Source: Lacimicrobium alkaliphilum (lineage in GTDB: Bacteria; Pseudomonadota; Gammaproteobacteria; Enterobacterales; Alteromonadaceae). Taken from it: 64,000 nucleotides of DNA. Position 1 is the stretch's first letter. Every line of letters begins with the position of its first letter. This document shows positions 1 through 7,356 of the stretch, in pieces. A program made the translations under genes and the position numbers. The stretch is taken from assembly GCF_001466725.1 (NCBI RefSeq), contig NZ_CP013650.1, forward strand, positions 372,001 through 436,000, in the 5' to 3' direction. Under the pieces are notes generated by a model. It did not search any database, was not told where the DNA came from, and was given only the letters and a program-made list of their open reading frames with translations.

Positions 1-506
1 GTGAGGTGCCACAGCGTATGGGCACCGCGCATCCGAATATCGTGCCTTATCAGTCACTTAAGGTAAAAGATGGTTTTGTTCTGCTGGCGGTGGGGAATGA
101 TCAGCAGTTTCAGCGCTGTTGCGCTGTATTAGGCGATCCTGAACTGGCCTTTGATGACAGATTCAGCACCAATGCCAGACGAGTCAAACATCGTCTTGAG
201 CTAATTCCAAAACTTGAAACACTATTATGTGCCAAGCCTCTGGATCACTGGCTGCAGGCGCTGGCGAAGGCCAATGTTCCCTGTGGCCCGATCAATACAC
301 TGGACAGAGTCTTCGCAGAGCCTCAGGTACGTCACCGGCAGATGCAGTTTGAGCTGCCCCACCCCAGCGCCGGTAAGGTGCCAATGGTGGCCAATCCGGT
401 GAAGTTCTCCCGCACCAAAGTGGAGTATAATCAGGCGCCGCCCACCTTGGGTCAGCATACTGATGAGGTATTGCGTGGTGTTAAGGGCAATTCAGTTAAA
501 TCATAA
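1..506 (+). CDS. CaiB/BaiF type III CoA-transferase, 3' part
   Basis: This is the C-terminal part of a family III CoA-transferase, which moves CoA between acyl-CoA donors and carboxylic acids. The frame is open from the first bases of the window, so the true start lies upstream. Visible family blocks are RMGTAHPNIVPYQ near the left end, DGFVLLAVGNDQQF just after it, and the NVPCGPINTLDRVFAEPQV segment typical of the C-terminal lobe. The gene ends at a TAA and converges with the LysR-type gene next to it. With the acyl-CoA dehydrogenase operon beyond, it suggests catabolism of a CoA-activated acid. The substrate cannot be read from the sequence. Family assignment is firm; function is general only. 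Confidence 0.85.
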   Translation, partial: EVPQRMGTAHPNIVPYQSLKVKDGFVLLAVGNDQQFQRCCAVLGDPELAFDDRFSTNARRVKHRLELIPKLETLLCAKPLDHWLQALAKANVPCGPINTLDRVFAEPQVRHRQMQFELPHPSAGKVPMVANPVKFSRTKVEYNQAPPTLGQHTDEVLRGVKGNSVKS

Positions 507-515
507 ACAAGTGCG

Positions 516-1450
516 TCAGAGTGCACTGGCAACGTTTTGTAATAACTGCCTTAGCCAGCTCAGCGCCGGGTGAACATCGGTATTTTTGTGCCAGTACAGG
601 TGAATGGCGATATCGGGAATGGATACCGGTACATCACAGATGACTACGCCATCCTGATTCAGGGCTCCGGCAAGTTTGACGGGCATGGTCAACAGCAACT
701 CAGACTGGCGTACCACGTTGATGGCGCTGCCATAACTCTGACAATGCAGGGCAATCTGGCGGTTCACTCCTTGCTGGCGCAGGGCGATATCCTCGATTGC
801 CGGCCCGCTGGCGCGATGGGAAACGCTGATATGGCGGGCTTGTGCATAGGTCTTTCTATCGGGTCTGGCGTGCAAAGGGTGTTTCTGTGCCATCACCACA
901 CAGAAGCTGTCTGTAAGCAGAGGCCGGTGCATGATCGGTTCACTCATCGGCAAAGACACGTCAATGGCCATATCTACAGCACCACCGGCCAGTTGCCTTA
1001 CCATCTGCGAGCGTTCCAGACCATAGCTGGCAAGGGATGTGCCCGGTGCCTGTGCCGCCAGGGCGGTAGCCAATGGCGGTAATATAAGTTTCTCCAGCGC
1101 CTCATGAATCCCAGGCGAAAGTAATTGACGGCCGTCTCTGGTGAGAACTGTTCGGAAAGCTGCAGGATTTGACGGAGTTGATCCAGATTATTAATCAGCG
1201 CCGGTGCCAGGCTTTCACACAATGCTGTGGGCTGCATCATATTGCCCTGGCGGCTGAACAATGGGTCAGCCAGTTGGTTGCGCAGTCGTTTGATGGCGTG
1301 GCTCACAGCCGATGGTGTCAGATGCAGCCGCTGAGCCGCTCTGGACATATTGCGTTCCTGATACAGGGCTTCAAAGATCTTGAGCAGATTCAGATCCAGT
1401 TGCTGAAAAGGCGAACTGCTGTGAGTGGGCCTGTTGTGAATATTGTTCAT
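516..1450 (-). pseudogene. LysR-family regulator broken by a 1-nt frameshift
   Basis: The first reading frame (from 1450) carries a clear LysR winged-helix N-terminus: LDLNLLKIFEALYQERNMSR followed by AAQRLHLTPSAVSHAIKRL. It then runs into unrelated sequence. The effector-binding domain continues in another frame (SPGIHEALEKLILPPLATAL onward) to the stop at 516. Adding one G to the run at 1110-1112 (CCC on the plus strand) joins both parts as FRLGIHEALEKL and gives a normal 311-residue LysR protein. The gene is divergent from the acyl-CoA dehydrogenase operon and would be its expected regulator. Either the gene is inactive or the assembly lost one base in a homopolymer. Confidence 0.85.
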
Positions 1451-1477
1451 AGTATCTCTGGAATATATTTCATTTTA

Positions 1478-1489
1478 TTCATTAGTGAA
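1478..1489. promoter_or_regulatory. Short palindrome in the LysR/acyl-CoA dehydrogenase divergent region
   Basis: The 12-bp sequence TTCATTAGTGAA has 4-bp arms and lies in the 87-bp gap between the divergent LysR-type gene and the acyl-CoA dehydrogenase gene. LysR regulators commonly bind dyads in such gaps. This is only a candidate site because the arms are short. Confidence 0.25.
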
Positions 1490-1537
1490 AGGGCGCTAGG
1501 CTTCTTAAAGTTTTAATAATGAATTCCGGAGCCACCT

Positions 1538-2770
1538 ATGGATTTCCAGACATCGGAAAGAAGTCAGCAGTTTTTACAGCAACTGACAGAGTTTATGCAG
1601 CAACATGTTCTGCCGATTGAAGCTGAGGTCATGGCCTTTCATCATCAGCATAATAACCATGGACAGTGGCAAAGCTGGCGGCTCCATCCCGGTATTGAAG
1701 CCCTTAAACAACAGGCTAAAGCGCAAGGGCTGTGGAATTTGTTTTTGCCCGATGCTGAACTGGGACAGGGCCTGAGTACCCTTGAATATGCGCCACTGGC
1801 CGAGCAGATGGGGCGCTCGCCCATTGCCAGCGAGGTTTTCAACTGCAATGCACCGGATACCGGCAATATGGAAGTGCTGTATCACTTTGGCAGCGCACAG
1901 CAGCAGGAAAAGTGGCTGATGCCATTGCTGGAAGGCCAGATTCGCAGCGTGTTTTGTATGACCGAGCCAGAAGTGGCATCCAGCGACGCCACCAATATGC
2001 AGGCCAGCATACGTGAAGAGGGAAATGAGCTGGTGCTCAATGGCCGCAAATGGTGGAGTACCGGATTAGGCCACCCTGATGCTAAAGTGGCTGTTTTTAT
2101 GGGGCTGTCGAATCCTGATGCCGACAAACATGCCCGCCATGCAATGGTACTGGTGGAGCTTGACCGCCCGGGCGTACAAATACAGCGCATGCTCAGTGCT
2201 TATGGTGAATATGATGCGCCTTATGGTCATGGTGAAGTGGTATTTGACGAGGTGCGGGTGCCTGAACAGAACCTCATCCTGGGCATGGGGAAGGGCTTTG
2301 CTATAGCCCAGGGCAGGCTTGGTCCCGGCCGTATCCATCATTGTATGCGCGCCATTGGTGCTGCTGAGCGGGCGCTGGAACTGGGCATAAAGCGTGCCTC
2401 TGTGCGCCAGGCTTTTGGTCAGCCACTGGTTAACTTAGGGGCCAATAAGGCCCGTATTGCCGAGGTACGTATGGCCATCGATCAGGCTCGCCTGCTGACC
2501 TTAATTGCGGCCTGGAAAATTGATACTGTGGGTGTGAAACAGGCGATGACAGAGATCTCAGCAATAAAAGTCATCGCGCCACGGGTGATGGAACAAAGCG
2601 TGGATCTGGCAATTCAGTTACACGGCGGCGCAGGTATGAGTGGCGATACGCCACTGGCAGCAATGATGGCCATGGCCAGAGCCCTGCGCCTTGCCGATGG
2701 CCCCGATGAAGTTCACCAGGCGATGGTGGCCAGATTAGAGCTGGCAAAATATAAAGAGGTGGCAAGATGA
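1538..2770 (+). CDS. Acyl-CoA dehydrogenase, ACAD10/11-like
   Basis: This 410-residue flavoprotein belongs to the acyl-CoA dehydrogenase superfamily. It has the mid-domain flavin motif FCMTEPEVASSDATNMQ (about residues 133-149), the GRKWWSTGLGHPDAK strand, and the C-terminal LHGGAGMSGDTPL helix near residue 362. Close to the C-terminus it reads ADGPDEVH (around residue 387) where classical acyl-CoA dehydrogenases have an EGT-type motif carrying the catalytic Glu. DGPDEVH is, from memory, typical of the ACAD10/11-like branch. The ATG follows a GGAG. The stop overlaps the next gene by ATGA, so kinase and dehydrogenase are translationally coupled. Probable role is processing of hydroxyacyl-CoA or long-chain acyl-CoA; the substrate is inferred. 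Confidence 0.88.
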   Translation: MDFQTSERSQQFLQQLTEFMQQHVLPIEAEVMAFHHQHNNHGQWQSWRLHPGIEALKQQAKAQGLWNLFLPDAELGQGLSTLEYAPLAEQMGRSPIASEVFNCNAPDTGNMEVLYHFGSAQQQEKWLMPLLEGQIRSVFCMTEPEVASSDATNMQASIREEGNELVLNGRKWWSTGLGHPDAKVAVFMGLSNPDADKHARHAMVLVELDRPGVQIQRMLSAYGEYDAPYGHGEVVFDEVRVPEQNLILGMGKGFAIAQGRLGPGRIHHCMRAIGAAERALELGIKRASVRQAFGQPLVNLGANKARIAEVRMAIDQARLLTLIAAWKIDTVGVKQAMTEISAIKVIAPRVMEQSVDLAIQLHGGAGMSGDTPLAAMMAMARALRLADGPDEVHQAMVARLELAKYKEVAR

Positions 2771-3843
2771 CAGCACCAGGGGTCACCGATCAGCCCGGTC
2801 AGGTGCGTGAAGGCGAAGCGCTGAATCTGGACAATTTGTTGCCCTGGATCAGCGAGCAGTTACCCCATCTGACCGCTACACCGCAAGTGCGCCAGTACAG
2901 TGGTGGGGCGTCAAACTGGACCTATTGTTTATCCTTTGCTGAGCAGGATGTGATTCTGCGCCGGGCACCGGCCGGCACTAAGGCCAAAGGCGCTCATGAT
3001 ATGGGCCGGGAGTACCGTCTGCAAAAGGCACTCAGGCCGGTTTACCCTTATGTGCCGGATATGCTCGGATTCTGCTCTGACCCACAGCTAATCGGCAGTG
3101 AATTTTACCTGATGCAGCGCTGTGAAGGTATTATCCCCCGGCGCAATCTGCCAAGGGGCGTTAAGCTTAATTCTGCGCAAACCCGCGAACTTTGCCTGAA
3201 TATGCTGGATGCCATGATAGCGCTGCACGAGGTGGATTATAACGCTGCCGGGCTGGATCAACTGGCCAAAGGTGAAGGCTATATTCAGCGCCAGATCAGC
3301 GGCTGGAATCAGCGCTATCTGAATGCCAAAACCTGGAATGTGCCCGGGGCGGGTTATGTGCGCCGCTGGCTGGAGGATAATATGCCGGACAGGGAGCATA
3401 TCTGTCTGACCCACAATGATTTTCGTTTTGATAATGTAGTGCTTGCCCCCGATGAGCCTACCCGGGTTACGGCTATTCTCGACTGGGAGCTGGCCACTCT
3501 GGGCGACCCGTTGATGGATCTGGGTAACACCCTGGCTTACTGGGTGGAAGCCGGTGATGATTTTCTGGCCCAGCAGACCCGCCGTCAGCCCACCCATCTG
3601 CCTGGTATGTTAAATCGCCAGGAAGTGGTGGAGTACTATCTGGATAAACGCTCGCTCTCTGTTAATGATTTTACCTTCTATGAGGTCTACGGACTGTTCC
3701 GGCTGGCGGCCATTGCCCAACAAATTTACTATCGCTATCACCATAAGCAAACCCGTAACCCGGCCTTTAAACACTTCTGGGTATTTGTACATTATCTTGT
3801 CTGGCGTTGCCGGCGCACCATTGGTCAGGGCAGGCCGGTCTGA
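2767..3843 (+). CDS. APH-family phosphotransferase of an acyl-CoA operon
   Basis: This 358-residue protein has the aminoglycoside phosphotransferase / choline kinase fold. The N-lobe holds YSGGASNWTYCL and DVILRRAPAG. The catalytic Brenner-like motif is LTHNDFRFDNVVL near residue 215, and the metal-binding AILDWELATLGDP follows near residue 236. In animals this domain is fused to an acyl-CoA dehydrogenase in ACAD10/11, and in Pseudomonas levulinate catabolism the homologous kinase LvaA phosphorylates 4-hydroxyacyl-CoA. The 4-bp overlap with the dehydrogenase gene upstream supports the same pairing here. It is therefore more likely a metabolic kinase than a resistance gene; the phosphorylated substrate is inferred from context. 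Confidence 0.85.
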   Translation: MTAPGVTDQPGQVREGEALNLDNLLPWISEQLPHLTATPQVRQYSGGASNWTYCLSFAEQDVILRRAPAGTKAKGAHDMGREYRLQKALRPVYPYVPDMLGFCSDPQLIGSEFYLMQRCEGIIPRRNLPRGVKLNSAQTRELCLNMLDAMIALHEVDYNAAGLDQLAKGEGYIQRQISGWNQRYLNAKTWNVPGAGYVRRWLEDNMPDREHICLTHNDFRFDNVVLAPDEPTRVTAILDWELATLGDPLMDLGNTLAYWVEAGDDFLAQQTRRQPTHLPGMLNRQEVVEYYLDKRSLSVNDFTFYEVYGLFRLAAIAQQIYYRYHHKQTRNPAFKHFWVFVHYLVWRCRRTIGQGRPV

Positions 3844-4562
3844 TGCAGAAAATTTATCTGTTGCGTCATGGCCAGGCCGGCTTTGGCGAGGCAAACTATG
3901 ACGCCCTCTCAGAAACCGGTTATCGGCAAGCCTGGCGGCTGGGACGTTTTCTTACCAATAACGGCATCGGCTTTACGCCGCAGCAGGTTATCACCGGTAC
4001 CATGGCGCGCCACCACCAGACCCTGAATGCCCTGTTGCAGGGGCTTAATCAGCAACCACTTAACCATGCAGCGGGTACCATCAGTGAGGATATTGAACAA
4101 AGCGCTGACTGGAATGAATATGATCATCACAATATCCTGGCGGCATTGAACCCGGATTTCGAGACCCCTGAAGGGTTCAGGGCCTACCTGCTTAAACAAT
4201 CTGACGCCAGAGTGGCCTTTGCAGAAACCTTCAGTCAGGCCGTCGAAAAGTGGATCGGCGCCGGGCAGAATAAGGCCTATAGTGAAAGCTGGGCAGATTT
4301 TTGCGCCAGAGTAAAACAGGGGTTAAAGGCCGTTACTCAGAAACAGCAGCACAAGCTGCTGGTGATCACCTCTGGCGGGCCAATATCCCTGTTGGCACAG
4401 CATCTTTTAGGCGTTGAAGAACGACAATTCCTGAATCTAAACTGGGTACTGGCTAATTGTGGCATCAGCCGTGTGCTGAACGGTCGTAATGGTTTGAGAC
4501 TATCCAGTCTGAATGACTACACCGCCTTTGAAGCCACACCAGAACTTATTACCTACAAATAA
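3843..4562 (+). CDS. Histidine phosphatase superfamily protein
   Basis: The best start is the ATG at 3843, which overlaps the previous stop as TGATG and puts the phosphatase strand MQKIYLLRHGQAGFG at the N-terminus; the open frame upstream adds 12 unlikely residues. The RHG motif (residues 8-10) carries the phospho-accepting His, and TMARHHQTLNAL is the usual second block. Where most members have a second catalytic His in an SHGG-type motif, this protein reads VITSGGPISLL, so that His is Ser. At 239 residues it is longer than small SixA-like enzymes. The operon suggests a phosphatase or non-catalytic phosphate-binding partner of the kinase/dehydrogenase pair. Confidence 0.8.
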   Translation: MQKIYLLRHGQAGFGEANYDALSETGYRQAWRLGRFLTNNGIGFTPQQVITGTMARHHQTLNALLQGLNQQPLNHAAGTISEDIEQSADWNEYDHHNILAALNPDFETPEGFRAYLLKQSDARVAFAETFSQAVEKWIGAGQNKAYSESWADFCARVKQGLKAVTQKQQHKLLVITSGGPISLLAQHLLGVEERQFLNLNWVLANCGISRVLNGRNGLRLSSLNDYTAFEATPELITYK

Positions 4563-4578
4563 CGGGACGCATCGTAAA

Positions 4579-5328
4579 ATGTTGAGAAAGAATATTCTTA
4601 TAACAGGGGCCAGCTCAGGGCTGGGCTGGGGCATGGCGCTGGAGTTTGCCAGAAAGGGCCGTAACCTGGCGCTTTGTGCCCGGCGTACCGACAGGCTGGA
4701 AAGTCTCAAACAGGAAATCGCTGCTATCGATCCAAACGTCAGAGTCAGTCTTAAGGCGCTGGATGTCAATGATGATAAGCAGGTGTTTGAGGTGTTTAAG
4801 GCCTTTAAACAAGAATTTGGCACCCTCGACAGAATTATTATCAACGCGGGTATGGGTAAAGGTGCCTCTGTCGGCACCGGTTACTTTCATGCCAATAAAC
4901 AAACGGCCATGACCAATTTTGTGGCGGCTATCGCCCAGGCCGAAGCCGCTATGGAGATTTTTCGTGAGCAGAATCATGGCCACCTGGTGGGCATGTCCTC
5001 CTTCAGTGCCATCCGGGGCTTCCGTCGTGCACTGACTGTCTATGCTGCTACCAAAGCCGGATTAACCACACTAATGGAAGGTATTCGGGTTGATATGATG
5101 AATAAGCCCATTGTAGTGTCGACTATTCACCCTGGCTTTATCCGCAGTGAAATTAACGAAAAGGTGGAAAAAGTGCCCTTTATCGTGGACCGGGATACGG
5201 GCTGCCGGGCACTGGTTAAAGCCATCGAAAAAGAAAAGGCCAGTTGCTTTGTACCCAACTGGCCCTGGTCATTTATGGCGCCGCTGATAAAAATCGCGCC
5301 CTTGAGCGTTATCCGTAAGTTCAGCTAG
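4579..5328 (+). CDS. Short-chain dehydrogenase/reductase
   Basis: This 249-residue SDR starts best at the ATG at 4579, since the Rossmann motif NILITGASSGLGWGMAL then begins at residue 5 as is usual. The frame is open further upstream but overlaps the phosphatase gene. The protein has INAGMG in place of NNAG, the serine strand HLVGMSSFSA, and the catalytic YAATK (YxxxK). It likely oxidises or reduces an alcohol/ketone with NAD(P)H. It follows the histidine phosphatase gene by 16 bp and precedes a second SDR gene, so all five genes from 1538 probably form one operon. The substrate is unknown. Confidence 0.85.
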   Translation: MLRKNILITGASSGLGWGMALEFARKGRNLALCARRTDRLESLKQEIAAIDPNVRVSLKALDVNDDKQVFEVFKAFKQEFGTLDRIIINAGMGKGASVGTGYFHANKQTAMTNFVAAIAQAEAAMEIFREQNHGHLVGMSSFSAIRGFRRALTVYAATKAGLTTLMEGIRVDMMNKPIVVSTIHPGFIRSEINEKVEKVPFIVDRDTGCRALVKAIEKEKASCFVPNWPWSFMAPLIKIAPLSVIRKFS

Positions 5329-5340
5329 GGGATGAATTCG

Positions 5341-6144
5341 ATGCAGGATAAAAAACGCCTGGTAATCACCGGCGGTGGCTCAGGTCTGGGTCGGGCTCTG
5401 GCACTGAGATGGGCCCGTCAGGGTGCGGCGGTCTGTATTACCGACAGAGATGGTGAAGCCGCTGACAAGGTGGCCGAAGAGGTTAATCTGGCTGGCGGCG
5501 AGAGTATTTCCGTGCAGGCTGATGTGACCTCCGAAGCCGACTGGCTGACGGTGCTTGAACAGGTGCAGCAGCACTGGGGCACATTGGATATACTGATTAA
5601 TAATGCCGGCGTGGCCACTGCCGGTGATTTTGAAACCGAAAGCATTGAGCAGTGGCAATGGATCCTGGATATTAATCTGCTCGGTATTGTACGTGGTTGT
5701 CAGACCTTCGCGCCGCTGTTCAAACAGCAGGGCCATGGTCAGATGATTAATGTCTCCTCTCAGGCCGGTATTACCCATTTACCCTCAATGGGCAGTTATA
5801 ATGCCGTAAAAGCCGCGGTTATCGCTTTTTCTGAAACCCTGCGTCTGGAACTGGCCCCGGACAATATTCAGGTGTCTGTGGTGTGCCCGTCATTTTTTAA
5901 GACCAATCTGGATAAATCCATGCGCACGGCGCAGCCCCACTTTAAAGCCAAAGTGGGTCGTTATTTTGACCGCGCAACCCTCAGTGCAGAACAGGTGTCA
6001 GATTATGTCTACCAGTCGGCGCAAACCGATGCCTTTATGGTGCTGCCCCACAAAGAAGGCCGTAAAGCCTGGTATATGAAGCGCTTTTTACCCAACCTGC
6101 GTTATATCAATATGATGCTGAAAATGACCCGACCGAAAAAATAG
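5341..6144 (+). CDS. Second short-chain dehydrogenase/reductase of the acyl-CoA operon
   Basis: The protein has the SDR motifs ITGGGSGLGRALALRWARQG, LINNAGVA and SMGSYNAVKAAV (catalytic YxxxK), and ends in a basic tail. Two in-frame ATGs exist, at 5332 and 5341; the AGGGG ribosome site is 8 nt from the second and only 1 nt from the first, so 5341 is preferred. It is the last gene of the run beginning at 1538, only 12 bp after the preceding SDR. In a hydroxyacyl-CoA pathway, two SDRs would fit interconversion of hydroxy and keto intermediates, but this is inference. Confidence 0.85.
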   Translation: MQDKKRLVITGGGSGLGRALALRWARQGAAVCITDRDGEAADKVAEEVNLAGGESISVQADVTSEADWLTVLEQVQQHWGTLDILINNAGVATAGDFETESIEQWQWILDINLLGIVRGCQTFAPLFKQQGHGQMINVSSQAGITHLPSMGSYNAVKAAVIAFSETLRLELAPDNIQVSVVCPSFFKTNLDKSMRTAQPHFKAKVGRYFDRATLSAEQVSDYVYQSAQTDAFMVLPHKEGRKAWYMKRFLPNLRYINMMLKMTRPKK

Positions 6145-6296
6145 CCGGTACTATATAGCGGCAAAGCTTTGGTGCACTGGTGTATGAGCCAAGCCGGTGA
6201 GATTTGCCACATCGTTGCTGGATAGGGCTGGAATCTCTGCGTTGCACAAATCAGGCGTCCGCTTCTTATCCTGAGGGATGTCCGGCAGGGTCTGCA

Positions 6297-7352
6297 TTAT
6301 TTGGCTTGTCGATAACAGCGGCGTTTCAGGTAATAAGCGATGCCGGTTACCGGCAGTACAATCAGCGCCAGGCCGGCCAGGGTACTGATGGTCAGATAAA
6401 ATGCCCCGCCCACTGCGGCAACATGCAACGGATAGATGGTATGGGAAAGCTGATTTCCCTTTGCCGTCTGCCGCACACTTTCCAGCTCAATAAGCTCACC
6501 GCTTTTTGGTGCAAACCCAAGGTAACTTCTGCCATTGGGGTGCCATTCATCGTCAAACTTAAGCCGCATCCTGTCTCTGGAGAGGTAAATAAGACGTGGT
6601 GAAGCACCCTCAAATAATGCCTCAGCTACCTCAAACCGGCTCTGCCAGTCTGCAGCTTGTGGTGCAGGTAAAGGAATAGCCGGTTGTGTGCCGCTTGCTG
6701 GCAGCAGACTGATCAGCGCTGTCCTGACCGGCTGAGAGTACATGATGGCGGTACCGGTAGCGAGAATGACTACAATGGGGATCGCCATTAGCGCAGCACT
6801 CACTTTATGCAGTTCGCTAAGGGTTTGCAGGCCTTTGCGGGTTTTCAGACTAAACCAGTGAATACTGAAGTGGCGACGGGAGAAACCGTGACGGGGCCAC
6901 CAGCGAATAAGTCCGGTCACTATCAGCAATAGGCTGGCAAGACCAAATAGTCCCAACAGATCTTTGCCGGTATCCCCTAGCATCAAATCATGATGCAGTG
7001 AGACGAAGATATCGATCAGGTCACCATGCAGCTCCCGCTTTAACAACAGCCCTGACTCGCCAAAGTACCAGCGAGTTTTATCCTCATCGACCACTTCCAG
7101 CCAGGGGGCACTGTCTGTTGGCATATAGGCATAGCCCCCGGTCAGTGGTGATGTGAGATTATCCAGCTGACGGGCGGTCTGAGCACGGTTAAGGGGTGCT
7201 GCCAGATCGAGCACAGGGTAAGTGAGCTTCAGTAACGCCGGTTTGTAATACAGCACCGTACCGGTCACTGCCATCAACAACACCCACAGGCTCAGCAGGA
7301 GGCCGAGCCAGGTGTGGGCGAGCTGGTTTAAGCGCTTTAAAGTTTGGCGCAA
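6297..7352 (-). CDS. PepSY-associated TM protein of an iron-uptake operon
   Basis: This 351-residue membrane protein has four evident transmembrane segments: an N-terminal one around WLGLLLSLWVLLMAVTGTVL, one near LLGLFGLASLLLIVTGLIRW, one near LMAIPIVVILATGTAIM and a C-terminal one near LTISTLAGLALIVLPVTG. Periplasmic PepSY-type segments lie between them, with conserved His residues in the membrane (AHTWLG, HKVSAA, HDLML). Such proteins often accompany TonB-dependent siderophore receptors and are proposed ferric-siderophore reductases. Here the ATG lies 4 bp after the receptor stop, so the two are co-transcribed under the Fur site at 9485-9503. Confidence 0.8.
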   Translation of the reverse strand: MRQTLKRLNQLAHTWLGLLLSLWVLLMAVTGTVLYYKPALLKLTYPVLDLAAPLNRAQTARQLDNLTSPLTGGYAYMPTDSAPWLEVVDEDKTRWYFGESGLLLKRELHGDLIDIFVSLHHDLMLGDTGKDLLGLFGLASLLLIVTGLIRWWPRHGFSRRHFSIHWFSLKTRKGLQTLSELHKVSAALMAIPIVVILATGTAIMYSQPVRTALISLLPASGTQPAIPLPAPQAADWQSRFEVAEALFEGASPRLIYLSRDRMRLKFDDEWHPNGRSYLGFAPKSGELIELESVRQTAKGNQLSHTIYPLHVAAVGGAFYLTISTLAGLALIVLPVTGIAYYLKRRCYRQAK

Positions 7353-7356
7353 TGGA

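Noticed and set aside
3088..3597. Long antisense frame opposite the APH kinase gene
   Set aside because: It is a shadow of the strongly supported kinase gene and shows no motif. The long antisense frames opposite spoT, recG and the RND pump were rejected for the same reason.
2767..3843. Antibiotic-resistance phosphotransferase
   Set aside because: The APH fold is present, but translational coupling to an acyl-CoA dehydrogenase points to a metabolic kinase.
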